Assembly: GCF_001708965.1 (NCBI RefSeq)
Contig: NZ_LVJW01000006.1
Location: forward strand, 1,529,970 to 1,593,969
Direction: 5' to 3'
DNA from: Candidatus Thiodiazotropha endoloripes
GTDB taxonomy: Bacteria; Pseudomonadota; Gammaproteobacteria; Chromatiales; Chromatiaceae
Length of the DNA: 64,000 bases
Positions 19,324-28,492 of the stretch are shown here, piece after piece (positions within the stretch are counted from its first letter, which is position 1; every line of letters starts with the position of its first letter). The notes below the pieces were generated by a model. That model saw nothing but the letters and a program-made list of their open reading frames with translations. It was not told the DNA's origin and did no database searches. Position numbers and translations under genes: made by a program.

Positions 19324-19716
19324 CTTGATGGGCCTGAGCGGATAGGAACCTGGAGTTTATCGGTAACCCGCTGTGCAGACAAACTGACCCACCGTTGGGT
19401 GATCGGAGAGGTTGATGGTGGCAATCCCGGATTGGCGGGATGGTCATGTTCTGGAACCCTGGGCATGGCTGGTGATCGAAGGCTGATGTGTGGCATGCCT
19501 TGCGGGAGGATGTTCCTCTCCGGTATGTTACAGACCAGGCGGGTTTTAGGCGTCGACCGGCCGCAGCTGAGGCGATGGATTTTGACCTTTATTAGGAAAT
19601 TCTGGTATAGTTCCGCAGCTTTTTTAGGGTCTTTGGGTGGGCAGACAATGCTCTGGCTGTCACCGGAAGATCCGGGATTTTTAACATATCCAGCATAATT
19701 CAGAGCAGGATTGATT
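19324..19716. other. 393-bp gap before cytochrome c4
   Basis: Two long open frames cross this stretch but have no recognisable domain or good start. No clear promoter or hairpin was found. Confidence 0.5.
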
Positions 19717-20328
19717 ATGAATAAATGGCTCGTAACCGCAACCCTAGCCCTCTCTTTCACTGTCGGCCTGGCACAGGCTGCCGGCAATGCAGAAGATGGT
19801 AAAAACAAATCCGCTGTCTGCGCCGGTTGTCATGGCGCTGAAGGCAATAGCCCTCTCAATCCGGTCTGGCCAAAGATTGCCGGACAGCATCCAGCGTATA
19901 TCGAGAAGCAGATCAAGGATTTCAAAGCGAACAAGCGCAGTGATCCGATGATGTCACCAATGGCTGCTCCTCTGAGCGACCAGGATATCGCCGATCTTGC
20001 TGCCTACTACTCCAGTCAGACCATCAAGACCGGTGTGGCTGCCGCAGACAAGGTTGAAGCGGGTGAGCGTCTCTACCGGGCCGGAAACGCCGATACCGGT
20101 GTGGCCGCCTGCATGGCCTGTCACGGACCATCCGGTGCGGGTAACCCCCAGGCTAACTTCCCGGCCATCGCCGGTCAGCACGCCACCTATGTGGAAAAGG
20201 CACTGAAGGATTTTCGTGCCGGCACCCGGACCAATGACGCCAGCAAGATGATGCAGGGTGTGGTCGAGAGAATGACCGATGAAGAGATGGCCGAGGTGGC
20301 CCAGTACATACAGGGGCTCAGTCGTTAA
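19717..20328 (+). CDS. Diheme cytochrome c4
   Basis: A 203-aa periplasmic precursor. Signal peptide 1-21 (MNKWLVTATLALSFTVGLAQA), then two homologous cytochrome domains with heme sites CAGCH (about residue 34) and CMACH (about 129). The axial Met residues lie in MMSPMA and KMMQGV. Domain spacing and the repeated blocks (WPKIAGQHPAYIEKQIKDFKAN and FPAIAGQHATYVEKALKDFRAG) are typical of cytochrome c4, an electron donor to cbb3 or aa3 oxidases. AGGA lies 6 nt before the ATG at 19717. A strong terminator follows. Confidence 0.96.
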   Translation: MNKWLVTATLALSFTVGLAQAAGNAEDGKNKSAVCAGCHGAEGNSPLNPVWPKIAGQHPAYIEKQIKDFKANKRSDPMMSPMAAPLSDQDIADLAAYYSSQTIKTGVAAADKVEAGERLYRAGNADTGVAACMACHGPSGAGNPQANFPAIAGQHATYVEKALKDFRAGTRTNDASKMMQGVVERMTDEEMAEVAQYIQGLSR

Positions 20329-20352
20329 GCAGCCCGGCTGTTCCGATCGAAA

Positions 20353-20384
20353 AAGGCGGTACCAGGCGTACCGCCTTTTTTTTT
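20353..20384 (+). terminator. Rho-independent terminator after cytochrome c4
   Basis: AAGGCGGTAC-caggc-GTACCGCCTT followed by a run of nine Ts. Confidence 0.93.
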
Positions 20385-20607
20385 CGGGAAATCATCAAGC
20401 TGGTGAGGGTGTCCTACCCGGCTGGTCCGGACGGTCGTGGGCCCGGGGTCTGGAAACAGTTGCCGGGTCACACTATTATTCCGAGATTGAACCTGGTTCC
20501 TGAACAGTTTTTGCTTTTTGTCTAAAGTGACGGTTGTAACTTAAGTTTTTTTGTCTTTATCCGCCATACAAAGTGATATCAGAAAAGAAAAAAGCGTCGC
20601 AGAACGA

Positions 20608-21411
20608 ATGAATAAGCAAATCATAGAGAATCAAGCCACGCTGGATGATAACCACCGGTTGCGCCTGCTCAGTTACAACATTCAGGCCGGTGCAGACACC
20701 CGTCGTTACCGGGAGTATGTCACCCGCGGCTGGAAACAGGTTCTTCCCCACAAAGACAAACGACACAATCTGAATCGTATCTCCCATCTGTTGAAGGACT
20801 TCGACGTGGTGGGGCTTCAGGAGGTCGACTCAGGCAGCTTTCGCAGCGGTTTCATCGATCAGACCGCCTATCTCGCGGAGTTGGCAGGATTTCCCTACTG
20901 GTATCGCCAGGTCAACCGTAAACTGGGTAAGCTGGCGCAGTACAGCAACGGGGTGCTGAGCCGGGTACAACCGAGCATGATTGCCGAACATCGGCTGCCT
21001 GGTCTGCCAGGCCGGGGAGCGGTGCTGATGGAGTTTCAGACCACTGAGAAACCCCTGGGAATCTGCATGATGCATCTTGCCCTGGGCCGGCGTGCCAGAC
21101 TGCGTCAGTTCTCCTACATCAGCGAGCTGGTCTCCCACTACTCCCATCTGGTTCTGATGGGGGATTTCAATTGTGGTTGCAGCTCCACAGAGTTCCAGTA
21201 TCTGATGGAGAATACCAATCTGCAGGGCAGTACCTGTGACATGATGACCTTCCCCAGCTGGCGCCCCAGCAAGAAGCTGGACCATATTCTGGCCTCACCC
21301 AGTTTGAGAGTGTCAAAATCGGAGGTCCTCAACTATGCCCACTCTGATCACCTGCCGATCAGTCTGGAGATTGAGTTGCCTGAAAATGTGGTTTTGCCAG
21401 CTGCCGCCTGA
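20608..21411 (+). CDS. Endonuclease/exonuclease/phosphatase (EEP) family hydrolase
   Basis: A 267-aa protein with the metal-dependent EEP fold shared with exonuclease III and inositol phosphatases. Catalytic residues are visible in order: LLSYNIQ (Asn), VGLQEVD (Glu), MHLALG (His position), LMGDFNC (Asp, Asn), LDHILAS (Asp) and AHSDHLPI (Asp, His). No signal peptide. The ATG at 20608 is preferred; an in-frame TTG opens the frame 19 codons earlier, and neither has a strong ribosome site. It lies 30 bp upstream of the diguanylate cyclase gene, so the two are probably co-transcribed. A DNA repair, phosphodiesterase or lipid role is all possible. Confidence 0.85.
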   Translation: MNKQIIENQATLDDNHRLRLLSYNIQAGADTRRYREYVTRGWKQVLPHKDKRHNLNRISHLLKDFDVVGLQEVDSGSFRSGFIDQTAYLAELAGFPYWYRQVNRKLGKLAQYSNGVLSRVQPSMIAEHRLPGLPGRGAVLMEFQTTEKPLGICMMHLALGRRARLRQFSYISELVSHYSHLVLMGDFNCGCSSTEFQYLMENTNLQGSTCDMMTFPSWRPSKKLDHILASPSLRVSKSEVLNYAHSDHLPISLEIELPENVVLPAAA

Positions 21412-21441
21412 TAGTCCGGCTACCGATCCGAGACGGGACCT

Positions 21442-22980
21442 ATGAACGATACCGACTGGAAAAAACGTTACGATGATCTGCTGCGTCAATCCGAATCTGA
21501 AGACGAGGCTAACAAGGCTCTGGAGGAGCTGCTGACGAGGACCGTCATCCGTTTGACCATTGCCGCCAGTGGCCTGGATAGCCGGCTTGAGCCCCACCTG
21601 AAGTCGGTACGCGATGCGGTCCGTGGTGGGGGTGGTTCGATCTCCCAGGATAAACTGAATGAGATCACCGAGGGACTGCTCCATTTTGCCGAACAGCAGG
21701 ATAGTGCGGCTGCGGATGAGGGTGATCTCTATCAAAAGCTGCTCAGCCCGTTCAAACTCTCCAAGAAGGCCCTGGCCGAAACCACAGATCTGCTTGAACA
21801 GCTGGTAAGTGATCCATCGGAGATGGAGGAGAAAGCCTTCGCCCGGCTGGTTCGTCTGCTGGGGCAGGGTAACGAGGCCGCCGGTGAAAAAAAAACCTCG
21901 GGCCTGTTCGGACGGCTGCTGGGGCATAGCGAAGAGTCGGGACCCAAACCGAATCAGATCCTGCTGAATCTGCTTGAACAGGCCTCCTGGCCCGGTCATT
22001 GGGGTGAACCGATCAGCAGTTTCAAGCATCGTCTTCTGAAGGACGCGGCGGCGGATGCCTGGGTCGGTGTATTGGATGACCTGCTCGATTTGTCGGCCAA
22101 GTCGTTTGGTGAGATCCAGTCGGAGATACAGGAGGCCGAGGATTTTCTTGAAGAGCTGACCCAGCGCCTGCAGGACCTGGGTCTGCATCTGCAGACGGCC
22201 CATGAAGGTCGGGATAAGATCGCACAGCATGGGCGCACCCTGAGTGAACAGGTACACGGTCAGGTTGGGGATATTGGTACTCACGTTGCCCAGGCCACCG
22301 ATCTGCAGCAGTTGAAAGATGCGGTCAGTCAGCGGATCACTCTGATACAACAGAGTATCGACACCTATCTGGAAGAGGAGCAAAGTTTTCATCAGCAGGC
22401 CGAGGAAGGGGAGCAGGCACTACGCGAACGCCTCACCCAGCTGGAAAAGGAGTCCACCGAACTGCGATCCCGCATGGTTGAGGCGCACCACATGGCTTTG
22501 TTGGATGCTGTCACCGGCCTGCCCAACCGGCTGGCCTACGAAGAGCGGATCGAGCAGGAGGTGGCCCGCTGGAAGCGCTTTGACAGTCCACTGACCATGT
22601 TGGTCTGGGATGTGGATGATTTCAAGAAGATCAATGATCGCTATGGACACCAGGCCGGTGACAAGGCGCTCAGGGTGATCGCTCAGAGTCTCAGAGCCCG
22701 CTTACGGGAAACCGATTTCATCGCCCGCTTCGGTGGCGAAGAGTTTGTCTGTCTGCTCTGCGGGGCCGAGGGCGAGGAGGCGCTGAGTGTCGCTGAAGAG
22801 ATGCGTCAATCGGTCGAGAGTAATGGTTTCCATTCCCACGGTAAGCCGGTCGTCGTCACCATCTCCTGTGGACTGACAAGCTTCACTAAGGGGGATGGGG
22901 TTGACCAGGTGTTCTCGCGGGCCGACAAGGCCCTCTACCAGGCAAAGCGCAAAGGCAAGAATCGCTGCGAACTGGTCTGA
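21442..22980 (+). CDS. Diguanylate cyclase with long helical N-terminal region
   Basis: A 512-aa soluble protein. Residues 1-345 are mostly helical, with coiled-coil character near 215-345 (ending in LREKESTEL-like heptads), and have no recognised sensor domain. Residues 350-510 form a GGDEF domain with the active-site variant FGGEEF and an intact RETD inhibitory motif five residues before it. The substrate loop DDFKKINDRYGHQAGD is canonical. An unusual trait is the large uncharacterised helical module, which may mediate dimerisation or a protein partner. The gene follows the EEP hydrolase after 30 bp. Confidence 0.93.
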   Translation: MNDTDWKKRYDDLLRQSESEDEANKALEELLTRTVIRLTIAASGLDSRLEPHLKSVRDAVRGGGGSISQDKLNEITEGLLHFAEQQDSAAADEGDLYQKLLSPFKLSKKALAETTDLLEQLVSDPSEMEEKAFARLVRLLGQGNEAAGEKKTSGLFGRLLGHSEESGPKPNQILLNLLEQASWPGHWGEPISSFKHRLLKDAAADAWVGVLDDLLDLSAKSFGEIQSEIQEAEDFLEELTQRLQDLGLHLQTAHEGRDKIAQHGRTLSEQVHGQVGDIGTHVAQATDLQQLKDAVSQRITLIQQSIDTYLEEEQSFHQQAEEGEQALRERLTQLEKESTELRSRMVEAHHMALLDAVTGLPNRLAYEERIEQEVARWKRFDSPLTMLVWDVDDFKKINDRYGHQAGDKALRVIAQSLRARLRETDFIARFGGEEFVCLLCGAEGEEALSVAEEMRQSVESNGFHSHGKPVVVTISCGLTSFTKGDGVDQVFSRADKALYQAKRKGKNRCELV

Positions 22981-23101
22981 CCTCCGGCCCGTTTATTAAA
23001 AGTCCGCAAATCAATGCGAATAGACGCACATGTTGTGGATTATCCCGGCAGTAGTAACTGAATCATCATATTCTGATGGGATGCTGCAAGACGTAATGTC
23101 C

Positions 23102-23164
23102 TGGTGGGGCATGGCCCCACCCTACCTTAAAATTCGGGACCTAGGGTGGGGCCATGCCCCACCA
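23102..23164. repeat. 23-bp perfect inverted repeat
   Basis: The arm at 23102-23124 (starting TGGTGGGGCATGGCC) is the exact reverse complement of 23142-23164, separated by 17 nt. Each arm is itself partly palindromic (GGGGCATGGCCCC). It sits between the convergent cyclase (+) and zinc-ribbon (-) genes, consistent with a REP/BIME-like element or bidirectional terminator. Nothing else was seen in the 22981-23287 gap. Confidence 0.8.
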
Positions 23165-23287
23165 AATGCTGCTTAAGTCAGCGCCACTCCAATCTGGGCA
23201 GGATAGGGTGTAATTCAGCCACACAGCACCATTTGTGTGATTTGCCGACTTAACCAGAGGATCAGTCTGCTCGCACCGCAATGCCAA

Positions 23288-23839
23288 TCAATCCTGTTGA
23301 TAGAAATGGTGCCATGGTGCGCCGTTACTGGCCTGTTGCAGGAACTCGAGCAGGCGTGGCGAGGGGATCGCCTCCTGAGGGAAGATATTCTCGATCTTAA
23401 GTAGAAACCGGCCAAACCCCGCACTCTGTTTAAAGTCATAGCTGGCCGGGTCCTGCCGGTGTCCGCAGTGGGGGCATTCAGCCAGTTGTTGAGGCTCGCT
23501 CTGCCAGTCGCTGATGCGCTTTCGGCAGGCCTTACAGCGGGGTGGGAGACTGTTTTTACCGGTCAGCAGTATCGGTTCCGAATGAGGGCCATCCACCCGC
23601 AGATGGCAAAAGGGTTCTCCGCTCTGATCCGGTTCAAGTCGGATGAAGGGTGAGCAGCCCATGAAGGTAATCAGCTGCATGAACGCCTCACCCAGCAGAT
23701 AGCCTTGCTCCGCTTCGAGGGGTGAAGTGATCAGGCCGATATCCCTCAATGCATCAAACAGGCTGGCAGGATCTTCCGGCACAAGATAGGGGTCCTGGGG
23801 TGTCAGCACCAGCCGCCCGGTATGCAGTCGCTGGCTCAC
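23288..23839 (-). CDS. Zinc-ribbon hypothetical protein
   Basis: A 183-aa protein of unknown function. A zinc ribbon with two CxxC pairs (RCKACRK ... ECPHCGH) lies at about residues 101-127, between an N-terminal alpha/beta region and a C-terminal helical tail. The start is a GTG that overlaps the creA stop (GTGA), so it is translationally coupled to creA. No signal peptide. Confidence 0.8.
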   Translation of the reverse strand: MSQRLHTGRLVLTPQDPYLVPEDPASLFDALRDIGLITSPLEAEQGYLLGEAFMQLITFMGCSPFIRLEPDQSGEPFCHLRVDGPHSEPILLTGKNSLPPRCKACRKRISDWQSEPQQLAECPHCGHRQDPASYDFKQSAGFGRFLLKIENIFPQEAIPSPRLLEFLQQASNGAPWHHFYQQD

Positions 23840-24336
23840 TGCTCTTTGGGGCCGGGAAGTTGCGGGCTCTGGGGCCGGAACAGGGGTACTGCGGTAATAC
23901 TGTTTTTCGGTGATCCATCCACCAGTTTATCGCTGTAGGTCATATACACCAGGGTGTTGCGCTTGGCATCGTAGAAGCGTACCACCTGCATGGTCTTGAA
24001 CAGAATCGATGTGCGCTGTTTAAAGACCTCCTCCCCATCCCTCGACTGATTCAGAATGTCACCGGGAAGGTTCACCAATCCGGTCTGTCGGCAGGCGATC
24101 GAGGCATCGGAAGTGTCCTCGGCAATTCCCATGGCACCGCCCATGCCGCCGGTCTTGGCCCGACTCAAATAACAGGTGACGCCTGGAACCGCCGGGTCGT
24201 CAAAGGCTTCGATGACCACCTTGTCATTCGGGCCGAGCATGCGGAATTTGGTGCTGACCTCGCCCAGCTGTTCTGCCTGCAGTGGATTCAGACAGAATAG
24301 GATCAATCCTAGAGTCCATAGAAATTTCGAGTTCAT
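23836..24336 (-). CDS. creA: CreA family protein
   Basis: A 166-aa secreted protein with signal peptide [21 protein letters not shown]. The body matches the CreA family: [48 protein letters not shown] and [22 protein letters not shown]. coli CreA has 157 aa and an unknown role, periplasmic by its signal. First gene of a two-gene unit with the zinc-ribbon protein. Confidence 0.9.
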   Translation of the reverse strand: MNSKFLWTLGLILFCLNPLQAEQLGEVSTKFRMLGPNDKVVIEAFDDPAVPGVTCYLSRAKTGGMGGAMGIAEDTSDASIACRQTGLVNLPGDILNQSRDGEEVFKQRTSILFKTMQVVRFYDAKRNTLVYMTYSDKLVDGSPKNSITAVPLFRPQSPQLPGPKEQ

Positions 24337-24652
24337 GGTGCTGTTACTGATGAATTGACTGCTAGCCGATGCTTTTCAACCGCAGCCGTTCTGTTATTCG
24401 GTTGCCGATATGATACGCATTTTTCAACAGACTGTTTGGAGGTTTTTATTATCCGCTGCGCAAATAGACGCAAACACTGTTTATCTATTTGGGGACTTTA
24501 TGGCTGACAGGCCGCTGGTAATGGCAGGGTTTCAGCTTGATGAACTTTGGCAGGGAAGTGGTTTGAAAAAAGTGACGTGCCTACCGGGATCATAGGATAG
24601 GCACGTGATAGATACCCCATCAAATCGTGATCTTAGTGAGTTTTTATCCCCC
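24337..24652. other. 316-bp gap between creA and the DsrC-like gene
   Basis: A 61-codon open frame on the plus strand (24410-24595) has no recognisable features and is probably not a gene. An isolated GCCGATAT at 24404 has no matching -35. Confidence 0.4.
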
Positions 24653-25042
24653 TTACAGGCAGCTGCGCCCTACCGGTCTGCTGAGTCCGGCATAGCGGCA
24701 GGCCATCTTGGCGCCACCCGGAAACAGGCCTTCGATATAACGCTTGTTCCAGCGGCAATCATCTTTATCCTTGCACAGATTTCTGGCCAGGATAGGCATT
24801 TCAGGAGCAATGCCATACTCTGCATAGAAGCGATGCAGAAAATCGATCAGCAACCAGTGTTCTTCTGTCAGGGTTACGCCATCGGCATCTGCGAGTGCCT
24901 CTGCAACGGCCGGGGTCCAATCATCAAGCGTTTGCAGATAGCCTTCATCATCGATTGCGATCAGACGTCCTTCCACTTCAATAGGACGGGTAGCTCTCAG
25001 ATTTTCAGGAGAGGTGCGGGACGCTGAGTGTTCTAACCTCAT
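24653..25042 (-). CDS. DsrC/TusE-family sulfur-carrier protein with atypical C-terminus
   Basis: A 129-aa protein of the DsrC/TusE/DsvC family. Family signatures are EGRLIAIDDEGYLQTLDDW, LTEEHWLLIDFLHRFYAEYGIAP and NKRYIEGLFPGG. These proteins carry persulfide or trisulfide on two C-terminal cysteines normally spaced C-x10-C with the last Cys penultimate. Here the end reads ACRYAGLSRPVGRSCL: both Cys are present and the last is still penultimate, but two extra residues give C-x12-C. An extra pair occurs in LCKDKDDC. The start at 25042 follows AAAGGAGA by 7 nt; the upstream extension of the frame is not coding-like. No dsrEFH or dsrAB is adjacent. Confidence 0.88.
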   Translation of the reverse strand: MRLEHSASRTSPENLRATRPIEVEGRLIAIDDEGYLQTLDDWTPAVAEALADADGVTLTEEHWLLIDFLHRFYAEYGIAPEMPILARNLCKDKDDCRWNKRYIEGLFPGGAKMACRYAGLSRPVGRSCL

Positions 25043-25305
25043 AGTGGATCTCCTTTGGTGAATGCAGGTAGTTTTAATCTGTTTTAACCAGAATCCGTGA
25101 TTTGGTGACGGTCGCAAAGCGTAAGCTATTGGTTTTCCAGTGGAATAAGCGAACCTTAGCTTCGCCCATGAGTCGAGCGGGCTTGATACTAACCGCCGGG
25201 GAAGCAATAGCTTGCGGTCTGTGCCGTCATAAACCCATGGATTCGGGTTTTTAGGTACTGCTTACTAAACAATAGCAGCAGATAATTCATGGTTTCGCAT
25301 ATCGG

Positions 25306-25319
25306 TTGATCTGGATCAA
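25306..25319 (+). promoter_or_regulatory. FNR/Anr-type box
   Basis: TTGATCTGGATCAA is a perfect TTGAT-N4-ATCAA FNR site, centred at 25312.5. A TATTGA at 25339-25344 would put it near -41.5 of a class II promoter for the phosphorylase gene. It also lies 264 bp upstream of the divergent DsrC-like gene. The remaining part of the 25043-25424 gap is AT-rich without other signals. Confidence 0.65.
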
Positions 25320-25424
25320 CTCTTTTATACTTAAGAGATATTGAATATAGTCATATTTTATTAACTTCTACCGATCAATTTGGGTAAATTATTTGGCCCT
25401 GGAGTCATTGATGAGAGAGTTTTC

Positions 25425-27161
25425 ATGAGCGTCGATGAATTGGATACCAGGCTGCTGGGCCATTTGAGTCAATTGTATGGGGAGCAGCAGGCTGCGACGC
25501 TGTTGCCAAAAGTGCATGAGTTGATCGGTCGGCATATCGAGGTGCGGCAGGGCAAGCGCCTCGAAATACCCCGTTGGGATGAGAAGGACAGTGTGCTGAT
25601 CTGCTATGGGGACAGTATTCAGTATCCGGGGATGACCCCGCTGGCCTCCCTGAAACAGTTTTTGGACAAACGCCTGAATGGTGTCTTCAGCATGGTGCAT
25701 CTCCTGCCCTTCTTCCCCTACAGTTCAGACGACGGTTTTTCGGTCTCCGACTTCCGTGCCGTCAATCCCCAGCTCGGGGATTGGCAGGATATTCGAGAGC
25801 TGGGTGAGAACTTCTCCCTGCTGTTCGACCTGGTGCTCAACCACATGTCCCGGGAGCACCTCTGGTTCGTCAACTTTGTGCATGACGAGGAACCCGGGCG
25901 CGACTATGTGATCCAGGTGTCGCCGGATGAGAATCTCTCCATGGTGGTGCGGCCTCGCAGTACCCCCCTGTTGAGCCGGGTTCGTACGCCCCGTGGAATG
26001 CTCGATGTGTGGGCGACATTCAGCAATGATCAGATCGACCTCAACTACGCCAATCCGCAAGTGCTGCTCGAGTTCATCGATATCCTGCTCGACTATATCC
26101 GGCGTGGCGCACGGGCAGTGCGACTGGATGCCGTTGCCTTTCTGTGGAAGGAGATCGGTAGCAGCTGTATCCATCTGCCGCAGACCCATGAAGTGATCAA
26201 ACTCTTCAGGACACTGCTTGATGTGCTTGAACCCGGGGCGATTCTGTTGACGGAGACCAATGTCCCCCATCAGGAGAATATCAGCTACTTCGATCAGGGC
26301 GATGAGGCCAACATGGTCTATCAGTTCAGTCTGCCGCCGCTGATCCTGCACGCCATCATGTGTCAGACCACCGAGTTCCTGGTGCCCTGGGCCCGCTCTC
26401 TGGAGCAGGAGACGCTGCCTGAAGGGTGTACTTATCTGAATTTCACCGCCTCCCACGATGGGGTGGGACTGCGACCGCTTGAGGGTCTGGTGCCGGATGA
26501 AGATCTGGATGAGTTGCTCGATATGATGCGCAGACGGGGCGGCTATGTCTCGATGCGTGCCACTACCGAGGGGCGGGACCGGCCCTATGAATTGAATATC
26601 AGCTATTTCGATGCCTTTGCGGCCGAGGATGATGATGTGGATCCCTGGCACATCGCCCGCTACATGCTCTCCCAGACGCTGCCGCTCTCGTTTCGGGGTA
26701 TACCGGCGGTCTACATCAACGCTCTGGGAGCAACGCCGAATGATCCATTGGGGGTGGAACGTACTGGCATGACCCGCAGTATCAATCGGCGCAAGTGGGA
26801 CGGTGCCGAGCTCGAACGGTTGATCGATCTGCCGTTGACCGATGCGGGGCAGGTATTCCCAGAATACATTCGTCGGCTGCGCATCCGCAGTGGGATCAAG
26901 GCGTTTCATCCCGATGCGCCACAGCGGGTGTTGGATATGCCGGACGGGGTTCTCGGTCTGGAGCGGATCAGTCTGGATGGGGAACAGCGGGTCTACGCCA
27001 TCCATAACATGACCGGTGATTTGAGATCGGTGGATATATCCGCACTGGGCGGAACGAACCATCGCTGGTTCGATGCCCTGCATCAGGTGGTGCCGGACAT
27101 GGATGGTGACGAGGTGCGATTTCGACCCTATCAGACCGTCTGGCTGATGGCCAAGGGGTGA
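25425..27161 (+). CDS. GH13_18 phosphorylase, probably glucosylglycerate phosphorylase
   Basis: A 578-aa alpha-amylase-family enzyme of the sucrose-phosphorylase subfamily. GH13 regions: LVLNH (region I), AVRLDAVAFLWKE (region II, nucleophile Asp), LLTETNVPH (region III, acid/base Glu) and NFTASHDGVGLRP (region IV, with Asp). Subfamily 18 comprises sucrose, sucrose-6-phosphate and glucosylglycerate phosphorylases. The neighbouring convergent gpgS and gpgP genes favour reversible phosphorolysis of glucosylglycerate to glucose 1-phosphate and D-glycerate. The ATG at 25425 (MSVDELDTR) is chosen over an in-frame TTG at 25380. An FNR box lies upstream. Confidence 0.88.
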   Translation: MSVDELDTRLLGHLSQLYGEQQAATLLPKVHELIGRHIEVRQGKRLEIPRWDEKDSVLICYGDSIQYPGMTPLASLKQFLDKRLNGVFSMVHLLPFFPYSSDDGFSVSDFRAVNPQLGDWQDIRELGENFSLLFDLVLNHMSREHLWFVNFVHDEEPGRDYVIQVSPDENLSMVVRPRSTPLLSRVRTPRGMLDVWATFSNDQIDLNYANPQVLLEFIDILLDYIRRGARAVRLDAVAFLWKEIGSSCIHLPQTHEVIKLFRTLLDVLEPGAILLTETNVPHQENISYFDQGDEANMVYQFSLPPLILHAIMCQTTEFLVPWARSLEQETLPEGCTYLNFTASHDGVGLRPLEGLVPDEDLDELLDMMRRRGGYVSMRATTEGRDRPYELNISYFDAFAAEDDDVDPWHIARYMLSQTLPLSFRGIPAVYINALGATPNDPLGVERTGMTRSINRRKWDGAELERLIDLPLTDAGQVFPEYIRRLRIRSGIKAFHPDAPQRVLDMPDGVLGLERISLDGEQRVYAIHNMTGDLRSVDISALGGTNHRWFDALHQVVPDMDGDEVRFRPYQTVWLMAKG

Positions 27162-27175
27162 TAATCACCGCCTCT

Positions 27176-27210
27176 CTAGGGGCTGTTGGGTTCGTGTTAA
27201 CAGGCCTTGG
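27176..27210. repeat. Interspersed repeat copy B (GTTCGTGTTAACAGGCC family)
   Basis: GGGTTCGTGTTAACAGGCC flanked by imperfect inverted arms, matching copy A at 17929-17964. It lies directly after the phosphorylase stop. Confidence 0.5.
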
Positions 27211-27280
27211 TCTTTTAGCGGTGACATTGTGGCGTTATCAGCCTTACCCTTAAACGGTTCTATTTGCGACGTAACCTTTT

Positions 27281-28492
27281 TCAACGGTTATCCTCAGCCA
27301 CGGCCTGGGAGAGCCGGTCGGTGAAGTCGGGCATTGCTGAGAGTACCCGCTTCCAGTTGGGGATGAACGGGGCCTCCAGCGGGTTGTCGAGAAACGCCTG
27401 GCCCGCTTCGACGATGCTCTGCTGAAACACCTCGATCGCTTCCTCTTCCGCATGGCGGTTGAAGGCCAGGGCATTGATCTTCGCATCGTGGTAGTACATC
27501 TCCACCATATCCAGAGCTTTACGCAGATAGGCGGCCTTCAGGCTGCGAAAGAAGGCCTGGTTCATCTGAATGCCTTCGGTGGCGAGTTTGCGGTAGAAGG
27601 ATTTGGCGATGTCCCGGCTCATCTTCGCCAGTCCGCCGGTGCGATCCTCGGCGGAGAGATCCTGATGCTTGTGGTCGTATTGGTCGGCGATATCGACCTG
27701 GCAGATCTGATGGTGGGAGATATTGCGGTAGACCTCCGATAACAGGCCCACTTCCAATCCCCAGTCGCTGGGTATTCGAACCTGGGAGGCGAGATCCCGA
27801 CTCATGGCGAACTCACCTGAAAGTGGATAACGAAAACTGTCCATATACTCCAGATAGTCGAGTGGACCGACCATCAGTCTCAGAGCCCTTAACATCGGTG
27901 TGACAAACAGGCGGGTGACCCGTCCACTGAGTTTGTTCTCATTGACCCGGGCGTAGTAGCCCTTGGCATATTCAAAACTGAAGTTGGGGTGGGCCAGGGG
28001 ATAGAGCAGTCGGGCCGGCAGCTCCCTCGAGTAGGTGACGATATCGCAATCATGCAGTCCAATCGCCTGCAGCTCTTCGATTGCCAGGGCATAGCCCATG
28101 CAGAACCAGACATTGCGTCCCTTGCCCGGCTCTGGCGGGGAGAGATCCCGCTCCTGAAGTTCTGCATCCAGGCTTCTCAATCTTGGTCCATCCTGCCACA
28201 GCAGGTGGGTACTTTGGGGTAGCCGGGCAAAAAAATCCTGGGCCTGTTTGAATTCACTTTCAGTGGCCCGGTCAAGTCCGATGATGATGTGGGAGATGTA
28301 GCTGGCATGCTGCAGCTCATCGATGATATGGCTGAGAGCGGGGCCGGTGAGTTCCGAATAGAGACTGGGAAGAATCAGTCCGATCGGCTTCTTACTGGCA
28401 AAGCTGGAGAGCTCCTGCTCCATCTCTTCGAGGGGGCGCTCAGTGAGTTTGTGTAGCGTTGTGATATCCCCATGCTGGAAAAAGTCGGCCAT
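27281..28492 (-). CDS. gpgS: Glucosyl-3-phosphoglycerate synthase
   Basis: A 403-aa retaining glycosyltransferase (GT81/GT78-like) that would join glucose from NDP-glucose to 3-phosphoglycerate, the first step of glucosylglycerate synthesis. The GT-A core shows LILPSLYSELTG, HIIIGLDRATE, NVWFCMGYAL and DCDIVTYSRELP (nucleotide/metal strand), then RLFVTPMLRAL, DWGLEVGLLSEVYRN and a helical C-terminus. The start ATG overlaps the gpgP stop (TAATG), with GGAG just upstream, so the two are coupled. Mannosyl-3-phosphoglycerate synthase activity cannot be excluded. Confidence 0.85.
   Translation of the reverse strand: MADFFQHGDITTLHKLTERPLEEMEQELSSFASKKPIGLILPSLYSELTGPALSHIIDELQHASYISHIIIGLDRATESEFKQAQDFFARLPQSTHLLWQDGPRLRSLDAELQERDLSPPEPGKGRNVWFCMGYALAIEELQAIGLHDCDIVTYSRELPARLLYPLAHPNFSFEYAKGYYARVNENKLSGRVTRLFVTPMLRALRLMVGPLDYLEYMDSFRYPLSGEFAMSRDLASQVRIPSDWGLEVGLLSEVYRNISHHQICQVDIADQYDHKHQDLSAEDRTGGLAKMSRDIAKSFYRKLATEGIQMNQAFFRSLKAAYLRKALDMVEMYYHDAKINALAFNRHAEEEAIEVFQQSIVEAGQAFLDNPLEAPFIPNWKRVLSAMPDFTDRLSQAVAEDNR

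Noticed and set aside
19098-19808. 236-codon minus-strand frame overlapping the small hypothetical and cytochrome c4
   Set aside because: Pro/Arg/Ser-rich shadow composition; it overlaps the signal peptide of a certain gene.
24404-24411. GCCGATAT resembling a sigma-28 -10
   Set aside because: The -35 region 11 nt upstream (GCCGTTCT) does not match and no gene lies downstream on that strand.
25725-27083. 452-codon minus-strand frame opposite the GH13 gene
   Set aside because: The opposite strand carries a complete GH13 catalytic set; this is an antisense shadow.
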